A DNA stretch of 64,000 nt from Flavobacterium aquicola (GCF_003385115.1 NZ_QUNI01000001.1:496001-560000), one strand, 5' to 3'; shown: positions 35,046 to 44,434, counted from the stretch's first letter. Notes: a model not told the origin generated them from the letters alone. Numbers and translations: made by a program.

Positions 35046-35636
35046 ATGCGGACCAGAGACACTAACAAAGAAGAGATTGTTAAACAAAAAGCCATCGAAA
35101 TGCTAGTAAAATTAGGCATTGAAGGCTTTGGCATGAACCGATTAGCGAAAGAATCCGGAGTATCTGTAGCAACTTTATATATCTATTATGCAGATAAAGA
35201 AGATTTGATTAAGAAAATTGGTATTGAGATTGGCCAGACTTTCTTCAACGAAATGATCCAGCATTTCTCGCCTACAATGCCATTTAAAGAAGGATTACGT
35301 AAACAATGGGAAAACAGAGCACGCTTCACTATAGAAAATCCTTTGAGCGTGGCCTGCTGGGAACTTTTGAGCCATTCGAGCTATCGTGAAAGCATTTTAG
35401 AAAAAAGCATTATTGATTTCAAAACAGTGATGAGTACTTTTTTAAATAATGCTATTGAGAAAAAAGAACTAGTCTGCATGCCCAAAGAGGTTTTTTGGAG
35501 TATTGCTTACGGTCCTTTATACACTTTGTTACGTTTTCATAATGAAGGAAAAAACATGGCAGGAACTCCTTTCAAACTAACAAAGGAAGCTACTGATGAA
35601 GCGTTTGAACTAGTAATAAAAGCACTAACTCCTTAA
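35046..35636 (+). CDS. TetR/AcrR-family transcriptional repressor
   Basis: 196 aa from ATG 35046 (MRTRDTNKEEIVKQKA). The in-frame TTG at 35022 belongs to the promoter TTTG. The N-terminal HTH (about 8-55) is typical: AIEMLVKLGIEGFGMNRLA, KESGVSVATLYIYYADKED. The helical C-terminal ligand-binding domain follows (residues 60-190). It is followed after 14 bases by a small gene and then an MFS transporter, the classic layout of a drug-efflux operon controlled by its own repressor. Confidence 0.92.
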   Translation: MRTRDTNKEEIVKQKAIEMLVKLGIEGFGMNRLAKESGVSVATLYIYYADKEDLIKKIGIEIGQTFFNEMIQHFSPTMPFKEGLRKQWENRARFTIENPLSVACWELLSHSSYRESILEKSIIDFKTVMSTFLNNAIEKKELVCMPKEVFWSIAYGPLYTLLRFHNEGKNMAGTPFKLTKEATDEAFELVIKALTP

Positions 35637-35650
35637 AAAATTAATGAATC

Positions 35651-35878
35651 ATGAAAAACCATTTAGAAAACATATTGGTTTTTGCAACCAATATAAAAAC
35701 CGAAAATGATAAGCAAAAAATAACTAACACCTTGAATAAACATTCTGAAATAAAACAATGGAATGTGGATCAAGAGGATATTGATTGTGTTTTGCGCATT
35801 GTAACCAACACTTTGTCCGAAGAACATATAATCCACCTAATTAAACAGCACGATTTTGACTGTGCTGCATTAGATTAA
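35651..35878 (+). CDS. Small ferredoxin-like (HMA-like) protein without CxxC
   Basis: 75 aa. The predicted pattern beta-alpha-beta-beta-alpha-beta (NILVFATNI, TENDKQKITNTLNKH, IKQWNVDQ, CVLRIVTNT, SEEHIIHLIKQH, FDCAAL) fits the ferredoxin-like fold of heavy-metal-associated domains, but the metal-binding CxxC is absent. The two Cys are isolated. It lies 14 bases after the TetR gene and 10 before the MFS gene, so it is almost certainly part of that operon. Unknown role: ligand sensing or a transporter partner. Confidence 0.7.
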   Translation: MKNHLENILVFATNIKTENDKQKITNTLNKHSEIKQWNVDQEDIDCVLRIVTNTLSEEHIIHLIKQHDFDCAALD

Positions 35879-35888
35879 AAAAACAAAA

Positions 35889-37163
35889 ATGAAACAAAAA
35901 AATACTCAGGAAGTTCCGTTTACCTCCTATCAAAAATTAGCTGTTTTTTTACTAGCTATTACTCAATTTACCGTAATTCTAGATTTCATGGTAATGTCTC
36001 CTCTGGGCGACATCTTAATGAAAACACTAAGCTTGAAACCTGCAAGTTTTGGCTTAGTAGTTTCAGCATATGCTTTCAGCGCAGGTATTTCAGGTCTTTT
36101 AACAGCCGGATTTGCTGATAAATTTGATCGAAAAAAATTACTGCTATTCTTTTACATTGGATTTATTTTAGGAACGATTTTATGCGGAATAGTAACTAAC
36201 TATCATTTATTAGTAGCAGCACGAATAATCACAGGACTTTTCGGCGGTGTTATTGGATCAATATCCATGGCTATTGTTGCGGATTTATTTACACTACAGC
36301 AACGCGGACGTGTTATGGGATTTATCCAGATGGCATTTGGCGCAAGCCAGATTTTGGGAATACCAATCGGATTATACCTTGCAAATGCTTGGGGATGGCA
36401 TGCTCCATTTATTTGGGTTGCTGCTATGGCAGGAATCATCGCTTTGATTATAGCTGTCAAACTAAAACCTATTACAAAGCATCTTGAGGTACAATCAGAC
36501 AAATCTGCATTTAAGCATTTAATACATACCATAGCAAAAAAAGACTACCGAATAGGATTTACAGCCACTGCTTTACTTTCTATAGGAGGCTTTATGATGA
36601 TGCCTTTTGGGAGTGCTTTCGCTATAAATAATTTACATATTACTGAAAATGAACTACCTATGGTATTTATGATTTCTGGTATTGCCATATTATTAATTAT
36701 GCCGCTTATTGGAAAATTAAGCGACAGAATAGATAAATACAAAATATTCGTATTTGGCTCTTTATGGACAATTGTAATGGTTGCTATTTATACAAATCTT
36801 GGCGTAACGCCATTTGTACTTGTAGCCGTTTTCAATGTACTTATGATGATGGGAATTATGGGGCGCATGGTGCCATCAACAGCATTAGTAACAGCAATTC
36901 CAGAAATGCAGGACAGAGGTGCATTTATGAGTATTAATTCCTCACTACAGCAAATAGCGGGCGGTATAGCGGCAGCTTTTGCCGGCACCATTGTTGTGCA
37001 AAAAGACAAATTTAGTCCCATAGAACATTACGATACGCTGGGAATAATAATTATCTGCATTTCAATAATATCAACACTGCTAATGTATCGAGTGGATAAA
37101 CTTGGAAAAAAGAAAGCTAAAGAAAAAACTGAAGATTCAGCCACAGCAGTTCACGAAATGTAA
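35889..37163 (+). CDS. MFS drug-efflux transporter (DHA1-like)
   Basis: 424 aa, about twelve membrane helices. Motif A between TM2 and TM3 reads GFADKFDRKKLLLFFYIG (G-x-x-A-D-x-x-(D/G)-R-(K/R)-x). The N-terminal TM1 carries DFMVMSPLGDILM, a common DHA1 start. TM4-TM5 include ARIITGLFGGVIGSIS and RGRVMGFIQMAFG. Proton-coupled export of small toxic compounds at the inner membrane is the likely job, with the TetR protein as regulator. Confidence 0.9.
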   Translation: MKQKNTQEVPFTSYQKLAVFLLAITQFTVILDFMVMSPLGDILMKTLSLKPASFGLVVSAYAFSAGISGLLTAGFADKFDRKKLLLFFYIGFILGTILCGIVTNYHLLVAARIITGLFGGVIGSISMAIVADLFTLQQRGRVMGFIQMAFGASQILGIPIGLYLANAWGWHAPFIWVAAMAGIIALIIAVKLKPITKHLEVQSDKSAFKHLIHTIAKKDYRIGFTATALLSIGGFMMMPFGSAFAINNLHITENELPMVFMISGIAILLIMPLIGKLSDRIDKYKIFVFGSLWTIVMVAIYTNLGVTPFVLVAVFNVLMMMGIMGRMVPSTALVTAIPEMQDRGAFMSINSSLQQIAGGIAAAFAGTIVVQKDKFSPIEHYDTLGIIIICISIISTLLMYRVDKLGKKKAKEKTEDSATAVHEM

Positions 37164-37258
37164 TCTCATAAGATAATCAAAAGTAAATTTTAGATACAAA
37201 TTAAACCTTTTAACATTGAGCGTATCAAATGATTAACTAACCACAAAAAACACATCTT

Positions 37259-38305
37259 ATGAAATTATTTTTACACATCATCTTTCTCGTATTTCTTGCC
37301 ACTTCATGTTCCAATAACGATTCTGAATCTACAGCACCGCCATATATAGATGATGATTTGGAGGGGCCTATTTCCCGACCGCTGAGCGGATACGGTGCCG
37401 ACGGACAATATACCGTTGCAAAGGTCTCATTTCCCAGTCCGCTGTATAGTGGAAAAAATGTTACTGTTTTTTACCCAAAAGAAATAAGTACAGCAAGACC
37501 AACAATCTTTTATTCTCATCCGTATGGCGGAGAAGAAAGCAGTTATAACATTGGGCTATATGAATTCATTGCAAAAAAAGGATATGCTGTTGTTTTCGCT
37601 CCTTACCCAACAACAGGTGCTACAATAGATGAACGTTATAATACTTTATGGGAAAGTTTCAAGAAAGCTGTTACTAATTACCCAAATATAATTGACACTT
37701 CGAAAGTAGGTTTTATGGGGCATTCATTTGGAGGCGGAGCTTCATTTGCGTTGGCTCACAGAGGATTTATTGATGAAGGCTGGGGAGAAAACGGGCGTTT
37801 TATTTTTACCATGGCACAATGGTACGCTCACCAAATTACAGATGAAGATTTAAAAAATTTTCCAGCCAACACAAAACTAATCACTCAAGTTTATGATGAT
37901 GATGTAACCAATGACCATCGATTAGCTATTGATATCTACAAAAATATTACTATTCCGAATTCGGAAAAAGATTTTATTTTAATTAAAAAAAGTGTTCTGC
38001 CAACTTACACCTATACAGCCGAACATACTTTACCAAACACACAATCTGCTTACGATACTTACGATTATTACGGTATTTACCGATTACTAGATGCGCTTAT
38101 TGATTATAGTTTTAATGGTAACTCTTCAGCCAAAAATGTTGCTTTAGGAAACGGTTCTGCTGAACAAGTTACAATGCCAAGTTACAACGGACAAGCACTA
38201 TCACCATTAGAAGTTACAGACAATCCTGTAGCAGCGTATCCGCAAAGTAAATATCAATTCCAATGCAGCTCTGTTAACAATCCCCGCATTGGAAATTGTA
38301 AATAA
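37259..38305 (+). CDS. Lipoprotein alpha/beta hydrolase (dienelactone-hydrolase-like)
   Basis: 348 aa. Lipobox LATSC with Cys near residue 18, so it is a lipoprotein; the following SNNDSES is acidic, as in Bacteroidetes surface-export signals. The hydrolase fold shows PTIFYSHPYGGEESSY (oxyanion region), AKKGYAVVFAPYP and the nucleophile elbow GFMGHSFGGGASF. A DDDVTND acid segment and AEHTLPNT follow; the His could be that in AEH. Closest to PET-hydrolase or chlorophyllase-like esterases in layout, but the substrate is unknown. It lies 170 bases before the TonB receptor. Confidence 0.78.
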   Translation: MKLFLHIIFLVFLATSCSNNDSESTAPPYIDDDLEGPISRPLSGYGADGQYTVAKVSFPSPLYSGKNVTVFYPKEISTARPTIFYSHPYGGEESSYNIGLYEFIAKKGYAVVFAPYPTTGATIDERYNTLWESFKKAVTNYPNIIDTSKVGFMGHSFGGGASFALAHRGFIDEGWGENGRFIFTMAQWYAHQITDEDLKNFPANTKLITQVYDDDVTNDHRLAIDIYKNITIPNSEKDFILIKKSVLPTYTYTAEHTLPNTQSAYDTYDYYGIYRLLDALIDYSFNGNSSAKNVALGNGSAEQVTMPSYNGQALSPLEVTDNPVAAYPQSKYQFQCSSVNNPRIGNCK

Positions 38306-38475
38306 CAAGCAAATTCCTAATACATTTATCTGGAACCAATCTTCCAAAACATGCTTTTGGGAGGATGGTTTTGTAAATTAACGAATATTTAAAGTTCTTC
38401 TTAACGATAGATTAACACTCCTTAAGTACGAATTTAATTGCATTCTACAGATATTTGCAAATCAAAACTCAAAAA

Positions 38476-40878
38476 ATGATCATAAAAAAAGCTGTTAACA
38501 TCCTTCTGCTTCTGTTTATTTCTTTACCCGTTTTTTCACAACAAGAAAACAATAGCGAACCCCAAAAACAAAAATTCACCATCAGCGGTACTATTTCAGA
38601 TGCAAATAGTAATGAAACCTTGATTGGTGTAAATGTTTATTTTCCTGAATTAAAATTAGGAGCTACTACCAACGAATATGGTTTTTACTCTCTCACTTTA
38701 CCTAAAGGCGATTATGAGATTGAAATCAGTTATGTTGGTTTTGAAAGTATTTCCGAAAAAATTTCTTTAACAAAAAACACTAAAAAAAATTATTCTCTCA
38801 ACGGATCTGGTCAAGAACTGCAAGAAGTGGTAATTAGTACAGAAAAAAATACTGCCAACATTCGGAAACCCGAAATGAGCGTTAACAAACTGTCTATTTC
38901 AGCCATCAAAAAAATGCCGGTCGTAATGGGAGAAGTTGACGTTATTAAATCTATTTTATTCCTGCCAGGAGTTACTAATGCTGGCGAAGGACAATCAGGA
39001 TTTAATGTTCGCGGAGGCGGTGCAGATCAAAACCTGATTCTTTTGGACGAAGCAATGATTTTTAACTCATCACACGTCTTTGGTTTTTTCTCCGTATTTA
39101 ACCCCGATGCAATTAAAGATTTAAAACTATATAAAGGCGGAATTCCTTCCAGATATGGAGGACGGGCTTCATCTGTTCTGGATATTTATCAAAAAGATGG
39201 AAACAGCAAAGATTTCCACATGAATGGAGGAGTTGGATTAATCACCAGCCGAATTCTTGCTGAAGGTCCTATTGTAAAAGATAAAGGCTCATTCTTAATT
39301 GGCGGACGCGCTTCCTATGCGCATTTATTTCTACAATTAGCTGACAATGATAATACGGCTTACTTTTATGATTTAAATACAAAGCTGAATTACAAACTCA
39401 ACGCTAATAATAACTTATTCCTTTCGGGATATTTTGGCCGGGACGTATTTTCTTTAAATGAAACCTTTGCCAATACTTACGGAAATGCAACGCTGAACTT
39501 GAGATGGAATCACCTTTTTAATGATAAATTATTCTCCAATTTATCTTTCATTTACAGCGACTACTATTACGGATTAACGCTTGATTTTCTTGGGTTTGAC
39601 TGGAATTCAGGCATCAAAAACTACAATTTAAAATACGATTTCAAGCATTATTTATCAAATAATATAAAATTGAATTACGGATTTAACTCCATCTACTATG
39701 ACTTCAATCCGGGTACAATCGATCCTAGCGGCAGCAATTCGAACGTCAATTTTAAACAATTAGAAAAGAAATATGCTTTAGAAAATGGTATCTATTTAGA
39801 AGCAGAACAAGTTATTACCGATAAATTAGCTGTTAACTATGGTGTCCGTTACAGTATTTTTAACAGACTAGGAAGCTCAACTATAAATCAATATGAAAAT
39901 GGCCAGCCAGTAGCATACGATTCGGAATTAAAAATATACGAAAAAGCAAAACCTATTGGAACAACCTTTTACAAAAAAAACAAAAGCATTGCCAATTATG
40001 ACAATTTTGAGCCTCGTGTATCCGTAGCTTACGAATTAAACAAAAATCAATCTGTGAAAGCCAGTTACAACCGCATGGTACAATACCTGCAATTAGTTTC
40101 CAATACTGCCTCACCAACTCCGCTGGATGTCTGGACTCCAAGCGACAATTATCTTAAGCCACAAATTGCAGATCAGGTTGCTTTCGGATATTTTAATAAT
40201 TTCAAACAAAACACATATACATTAGAAGTGGAAACTTTCTACAAAAAAATAAAAAACCGAATGGATTACATTGACGGCGCTGATTTAGTTGCCAACGAAG
40301 CAATTGAGCAGGTAATCCTAAATGGCGAAATGCGTTCCTATGGTTTGGAAGTATTACTGAGAAAGAACACAGGGAAATTTAACGGCTGGATTGCTTATAC
40401 CTTATCAAAATCACAGCAGCGAACACCAGGAAGAACCCCAGACGAGATTGGAATCAATAACGGAGAATGGTATCGCTCTGCCTATGATAAACTACATAAT
40501 CTGGCCTTTACTGGAAACTACTCATTAAGCGAAAAGTGGAATTTCGGGGCGAATTTCACCTTTCAGTCAGGCCAGCCCGTGACCTACCCTAATGGGCAAT
40601 ATGTTTATCAGGGAATTACCGTACCAAGCTATGGTGAACGAAATGGAAGCAGTCTTCCCTTATACCATCATTTAGATGTATCTGCCACATATATTCCAAA
40701 ACCATTCAAGAAAAAAGGATGGCAGGGCGAATGGGTTTTTAGTATTTACAACATATACAACCGCCGAAATGCTGCCTCCATGAGTTTTAGAGAAAATGCA
40801 GAAACAGGTACAAACGAAGCCATGAAACTTTCTATTTTTGGAGCAATTCCATCTGTCTCTTATAATTTTAAATTTTAA
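38476..40878 (+). CDS. TonB-dependent outer-membrane receptor with carboxypeptidase-like domain
   Basis: 800 aa from ATG 38476 (MIIKKAVNILLLLFISLPVFS signal). The TTG at 38455 lies in a GATATTTG promoter-like box and is not used. Domains: CarboxypepD_reg-like Ig fold (about 35-110; TISDANSNETLIGVNVYFP, ATTNEYGFYSLTLPKGDY), plug (about 125-235; NVRGGGADQNLILLDEAMIF, SRYGGRASSVLDIY), then the 22-stranded barrel ending SVSYNFKF. It imports an unknown ligand across the outer membrane. The DUF4249 lipoprotein gene follows 4 bases later and is probably its partner. Confidence 0.93.
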   Translation: MIIKKAVNILLLLFISLPVFSQQENNSEPQKQKFTISGTISDANSNETLIGVNVYFPELKLGATTNEYGFYSLTLPKGDYEIEISYVGFESISEKISLTKNTKKNYSLNGSGQELQEVVISTEKNTANIRKPEMSVNKLSISAIKKMPVVMGEVDVIKSILFLPGVTNAGEGQSGFNVRGGGADQNLILLDEAMIFNSSHVFGFFSVFNPDAIKDLKLYKGGIPSRYGGRASSVLDIYQKDGNSKDFHMNGGVGLITSRILAEGPIVKDKGSFLIGGRASYAHLFLQLADNDNTAYFYDLNTKLNYKLNANNNLFLSGYFGRDVFSLNETFANTYGNATLNLRWNHLFNDKLFSNLSFIYSDYYYGLTLDFLGFDWNSGIKNYNLKYDFKHYLSNNIKLNYGFNSIYYDFNPGTIDPSGSNSNVNFKQLEKKYALENGIYLEAEQVITDKLAVNYGVRYSIFNRLGSSTINQYENGQPVAYDSELKIYEKAKPIGTTFYKKNKSIANYDNFEPRVSVAYELNKNQSVKASYNRMVQYLQLVSNTASPTPLDVWTPSDNYLKPQIADQVAFGYFNNFKQNTYTLEVETFYKKIKNRMDYIDGADLVANEAIEQVILNGEMRSYGLEVLLRKNTGKFNGWIAYTLSKSQQRTPGRTPDEIGINNGEWYRSAYDKLHNLAFTGNYSLSEKWNFGANFTFQSGQPVTYPNGQYVYQGITVPSYGERNGSSLPLYHHLDVSATYIPKPFKKKGWQGEWVFSIYNIYNRRNAASMSFRENAETGTNEAMKLSIFGAIPSVSYNFKF

Positions 40879-40882
40879 TAAA

Positions 40883-41719
40883 ATGAAAAGCATTAAATAC
40901 TATATATTATTACTAATTGTCTCATTAGGTATCACAAGCTGCGAAGAGGTAGTCGATGTCGATTTAGACACAGCACCTCCAAAATTAGTAATCGACGCAT
41001 CTATTAAATGGGAAAAAGGAACTACAGGAGAAGTTCAAAAAATTGTTTTAACCACCACTACCGATTTTTATTCCAACACCATTCCTGTTGCAACGGGTGC
41101 CACTATTGTTGTAACAAATACAACTCCTAGTACTCCCATACCTTTCCAATTTATTGAAAATGGACAAACGGGAGAATACGTATGCAGCAATTTCATTCCA
41201 ATAATTAACAATCAATATTCACTTACTATAACATACAAAGGACAAACCTATAGCTCATCATCAAAGTTAATGCCTACTCCAGTAATAGCATCAACGGAAC
41301 AAAGCGTAAAACCAGGTATTGACGGCAAAGATTCCTATGAAATAAAATTTTATTGGCAGGATAATGGAGCTGAAGACAACTTTTATCTGGTAGGTGCTAA
41401 AAATGCCAATATTGTATATCCTGAATATGGAGTTCTTTCCGACGAATTTTTTCAAGGCAATTCAATGTTTGCATTATATCGTGATGACGAACTAGAAAAA
41501 GGAGATGTAATTCAATTCAGCATACAGGGAATCACAGAACAATACAGTAATTATATGAACAAGCTGCTTAACATTGCAGGAAGTGATGGAGGAAATCCTT
41601 TTGCTACACCGCCAGCAACCTTGAGAGGAAACATTTTCAATCAAACCAATTCAGATAATTATCCTTTAGGATTTTTTCATCTTTCCGAAATAGATTCTGA
41701 TAGTTATACCATCCAGTAG
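40883..41719 (+). CDS. DUF4249 lipoprotein, TonB receptor partner
   Basis: 278 aa from ATG 40883 (MKSIKYYILLLIVSLGITSC); upstream extension only re-reads the receptor 3' end. The lipobox is ITSC, followed by EEVVDVDLDTAPPKLVIDASI, the standard opening of DUF4249. Beta-rich domain with VATGATIVVTNT, YSLTITYKGQTYSSSSKLMP and a C-terminal Trp/Tyr region (PLGFFHLSEID). DUF4249 proteins sit next to TonB receptors in Bacteroidetes and probably form a surface lid or ligand-binding partner. Ends at a terminator. Confidence 0.88.
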   Translation: MKSIKYYILLLIVSLGITSCEEVVDVDLDTAPPKLVIDASIKWEKGTTGEVQKIVLTTTTDFYSNTIPVATGATIVVTNTTPSTPIPFQFIENGQTGEYVCSNFIPIINNQYSLTITYKGQTYSSSSKLMPTPVIASTEQSVKPGIDGKDSYEIKFYWQDNGAEDNFYLVGAKNANIVYPEYGVLSDEFFQGNSMFALYRDDELEKGDVIQFSIQGITEQYSNYMNKLLNIAGSDGGNPFATPPATLRGNIFNQTNSDNYPLGFFHLSEIDSDSYTIQ

Positions 41720-41740
41720 TTGATCCAGCTATCCATTAAC

Positions 41741-41780
41741 AAGTCCTCGTTTAAAAAAACTATTTTTAAACGAGGATTTT
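41741..41780 (+). terminator. Terminator after the DUF4249 gene
   Basis: TCCTCGTTTAAAAA pairs with TTTTTAAACGAGGA around ACTA, followed by TTTTG. A long stem with a short T tract. Confidence 0.85.
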
Positions 41781-41891
41781 GCATTACACCCGAGCAAAGC
41801 GAACTGGCGAAGCAATCTGGGTTAAAAAATTACGAATTCTCAATTATGAATTACTGTACCAGAAATACTATCTTTGATAACTAATTGATGA

Positions 41892-41944
41892 AATTCATAA
41901 TTCATAATTCATAATTCATAATTCATAATTCATAATTCATAATT
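41892..41944. repeat. Heptanucleotide simple repeat (AATTCAT)7 before thiamin pyrophosphokinase
   Basis: Seven perfect copies of AATTCAT (41892-41940) plus AATT, ending 5 bases before the ATG at 41950. No TAnnTTTG box is seen between repeat and start. A change in copy number would move any upstream promoter or alter the leader. Confidence 0.9.
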
Positions 41945-41949
41945 AATTT

Positions 41950-42612
41950 ATGTCTTCACACCACATTGTTCGCGACGACCAGGAACCAGCTTTAATTATT
42001 GCTAATGGAGCTTCCTGCCATCCCGAATTACTAGGACAATTACTCGAATGGTCACCACTGGTTATTGTACTCGATTCAGCGATGGAAAGAGTGCTGGAGT
42101 TAGGTATTAAAGTCGATGTGTTATTGGGTGATTTCGACCATGGATTTGATCCCGAAGTATACAAAACCACCCAATATCCAATAGAAATTGTGCATACTCC
42201 GGATCAAAACAAAACCGATTTAGAGAAAGCCTTTGAATATCTTATTGAAAGAAAAATTCCAGCCGTAAATGTAGTATGGGCAACCGGAAAACGTGCAGAT
42301 CATACCATAACAAACCTTACGAATATTGTTCGTTATAGAAATCTGATTAAAATTGTTATCCTCGACGATCATTCCAAAATATTTCTGCTGCCGAATAAAT
42401 TTGAAAAATGGTACACCGCTGGAACGCCAATTTCATTAATTCCCATTGGAGTTGTAAACGGAATCCATTCTGAAAATTTAGTATATCCTTTAGAAAACGA
42501 CACACTTACCATAGGATACAGAACAGGAAGCAGCAATGAAGTTTCCCAAGACGGATTGGTAACACTAACACATACAGACGGCGATCTACTGCTTATGGAA
42601 TGTATAGACTGA
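41950..42612 (+). CDS. Thiamin pyrophosphokinase
   Basis: 220 aa, usual size. It transfers pyrophosphate from ATP to thiamin, giving thiamin diphosphate. Motifs: LIIANGASCHPELLGQLLEW, VIVLDSAMERVLELGIKVD, LLGDFDHGFD, PDQNKTDLEKAFEYL (the conserved D-x-x-x-T-D-x-E-K/A pattern), GKRADHTITNL, and the C-terminal thiamin-binding beta region (GIHSENLVYPLEN, VTLTHTDGDLLLM). Gene name could be thiN or tpk. The start lies directly behind a 7-base tandem repeat, and a bidirectional terminator follows. Confidence 0.92.
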   Translation: MSSHHIVRDDQEPALIIANGASCHPELLGQLLEWSPLVIVLDSAMERVLELGIKVDVLLGDFDHGFDPEVYKTTQYPIEIVHTPDQNKTDLEKAFEYLIERKIPAVNVVWATGKRADHTITNLTNIVRYRNLIKIVILDDHSKIFLLPNKFEKWYTAGTPISLIPIGVVNGIHSENLVYPLENDTLTIGYRTGSSNEVSQDGLVTLTHTDGDLLLMECID

Positions 42613-42649
42613 TAATTTCAGATAAAATTATAGCTTCAGAAAATTTCAA

Positions 42650-42685
42650 AAAAAACCTCGCTTTATAAATTTAAAGCGAGGTTTT
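42650..42685. terminator. Bidirectional terminator between thiamin pyrophosphokinase and a convergent gene
   Basis: AAAACCTCGCTTT and AAAGCGAGGTTTT pair over ATAAATTT. A/T tracts on both sides. Confidence 0.9.
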
Positions 42686-42709
42686 ACTATTTTAAAAACA
42701 ATACAGTTT

Positions 42710-43306
42710 TTACTCTCGAACTAATACTATTGTAGCCTTATATCCAGTACCCACATTCCACGGCTGATTCGTAATAGCAGTTCCTTTATCATCATAAACC
42801 TCAAATTGAGCAGTATTCGGCGAAGCTGAACCCTCGTTCAAAGCTTCAAAATCAATTTTATTAATTCCAGGCACTAAATCTATTTTGAGTTCTTTAAATG
42901 TTCCATCCAGACGAACTTCAGGTTGAACCACTTTGTCATTCAAATATATTTTTATTTTGTCGCCATCTACAAAGGCAGCATCTCTAAAACGAATACTAGA
43001 GGTAATTGTTTTCGTTTTAAAACTCCCTAAATATTGATTTCTTCTATAAAAAATACCTACTGAATCCTTCGGTTCTTTATACAGGTTTCTATCTTTAAAA
43101 AGCTCTTCCGGATTAATTTCAAATGGATCGGGCTGTTTCACAACAGCTGGCGGTGTAACTTTGGGCTCAATTTCTTTCGGAGGATTTATCTTTTTAATTT
43201 CCATCTTTTTATCTGGAACGGCTTTAGATTTAGTACTAAACTCGCTTTGAGCATATCCTTGAAAAGAAAAACTTCCTACTAAAATCAAAAACAGCATTGT
43301 CTTCAT
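42710..43306 (-). CDS. Secreted hypothetical protein with Pro-rich linker
   Basis: 198 aa. Signal peptide MKTMLFLILVGSFSFQGYA before QS. A Lys/Pro-rich linker (about 30-65, with KKINPPKEIEPKVTPP) leads to a beta-rich domain (about 85-198: FRDAAFVDGDKIKIYLNDKV, ELKIDLVPGINKIDFEALN, AQFEVYDDKG, ATIVLV). The pattern G-D-x-(I/V)-x-(I/V)-x-(L/V)-N-x(3)-V followed by a G-x-N-x-I motif is common in Bacteroidetes secreted proteins that act as Ig-like adhesins or Ca-binding units. Otherwise unrecognised. Confidence 0.65.
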   Translation of the reverse strand: MKTMLFLILVGSFSFQGYAQSEFSTKSKAVPDKKMEIKKINPPKEIEPKVTPPAVVKQPDPFEINPEELFKDRNLYKEPKDSVGIFYRRNQYLGSFKTKTITSSIRFRDAAFVDGDKIKIYLNDKVVQPEVRLDGTFKELKIDLVPGINKIDFEALNEGSASPNTAQFEVYDDKGTAITNQPWNVGTGYKATIVLVRE

Positions 43307-43579
43307 ATCATCAAAATATTAAAAAAATTAAACACATTAAAACCTAATTATATAACATTCAATTAGAACCTTTATTGCCTTTACAGCACAGCAATTTTTA
43401 AAAACACTATTTAATAACAACCCGTAATTAGATTAAAATCAAGAAACATTCCGACAGCAGTTTATTATAGCTGTCTTGATTTAAGTTTTATTTCTGCAGA
43501 AAAAATTGAGATAATTTTTTATCATTTATAAAATCCCACCTCAATTCTTTTTACAACCTTTGTAAAAAAAAACAAAAAA
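43307..43579. other. Divergent intergenic region with an interrupted hairpin
   Basis: AATCAA and TTGATT (outer) and GACAGC (43453-43458) with GCTGTC (43470-43475) form a hairpin with a left-side bulge GAAACATTCC. AACCTTTG near 43556 is a near-match to the minus-7 box for the SMR gene. No guanidine-riboswitch motif was seen. Confidence 0.45.
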
Positions 43580-43909
43580 ATGAATTGGATAATTTTAATC
43601 ATAGCTGGATTATTTGAAGTAGCTTTTGCTTTCTGCCTTGGAAAAGCAAAAAATGCAGCAGGAAATGAAATGTTTTTATGGTATGGAGGTTTTCTTGCCG
43701 CGCTCAGTATAAGTATGATTCTTTTAGTCAAAGCAACGCAGACTTTACCAATCGGTACGGCTTATGCAGTCTGGACAGGCATAGGAGCAGTTGGAACAGT
43801 ATTGGTAGGCATTTTTATTTTTAAAGAACCGGCAACATTCTGGCGAGTATTTTTTATAATTACATTAATAGCATCTATTATTGGACTAAAAGCAGTTGCT
43901 GCTCATTAA
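43580..43909 (+). CDS. SMR-family exporter (SugE/Gdx-like)
   Basis: 109 aa, four membrane helices, the classic SMR size. E13 in TM1 (IAGLFEVAFAF) is the essential proton/substrate carboxylate. TM3 has GTAYAVWTGIGAVGTVLVG, the SMR signature with W63 region. TM4 continues FFIITLIASIIGLK. It works as a dual-topology dimer. Gdx members export guanidinium; others export quaternary ammonium compounds. Which one applies is not settled here. Confidence 0.9.
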   Translation: MNWIILIIAGLFEVAFAFCLGKAKNAAGNEMFLWYGGFLAALSISMILLVKATQTLPIGTAYAVWTGIGAVGTVLVGIFIFKEPATFWRVFFIITLIASIIGLKAVAAH

Positions 43910-43974
43910 TCATATAATCACTGCTTTAAACAGACTTTATAAGTCATTTTGTTACTTGCAAAATAATAAAAGCT

Positions 43975-44340
43975 ATGAATAATTTAGACACTCACAATCA
44001 GCGCATCGCAAAAATGACTTTTTCTTCTGTCTATCCCTTATACCTTGCAAAAGTGGAAAAGAAAGGCAGATCAAAAGAAGAATTGAATCAGGTTATAGAA
44101 TGGTTAACAGGTTTTAACAATCAAAAACAGCAGGAACTCATAACTGAAAAAGCAACTTTTGAAACGTTCTTTGGGCAGGCTTCTATAAACCCCAATGCTC
44201 ACCTCATTACAGGGGTTATATGTGGCTATCGTATAGAAGAAATCGAAAATAAGCTCACACAGCAGGTTCGATATCTGGATAAACTGGTAGATGAACTGGC
44301 AAAAGGCAGGAAGATGGAGAAAATTCTTCGCAATCAGTAG
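43975..44340 (+). CDS. DUF2200 family protein
   Basis: 121 aa, normal for this family. Reads HNQRIAKMTFSSVYPLYLAK, EKKGRSKEELNQVIEWLTG, TFETFFGQASINPNAHLITG and ICGYRIEEIENKLTQQVRYL. The start I-A-K-M-x-F-x-x-V-Y-P-x-Y and the block N-P-N-x-x-x-I-T-G-x-I-C-G-x-R are the hallmarks of DUF2200. No function is known. It follows the SMR gene by 65 bases and could be cotranscribed. Confidence 0.9.
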   Translation: MNNLDTHNQRIAKMTFSSVYPLYLAKVEKKGRSKEELNQVIEWLTGFNNQKQQELITEKATFETFFGQASINPNAHLITGVICGYRIEEIENKLTQQVRYLDKLVDELAKGRKMEKILRNQ

Positions 44341-44434
44341 GCTTTTGAGCCATCGTTCCAATTAATTATCTTTACCGATTTCATTACAGAACAACTGTAA
44401 ACGACTGTCATACCGATAACAAAATTGGTTTGAC

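Noticed and set aside
43430..43580. Guanidine riboswitch before the SMR exporter gene
   Set aside because: No ykkC-type conserved loops and no paired ACGR hairpins are present. The GACAGC/GCTGTC hairpin lies upstream of the probable promoter.
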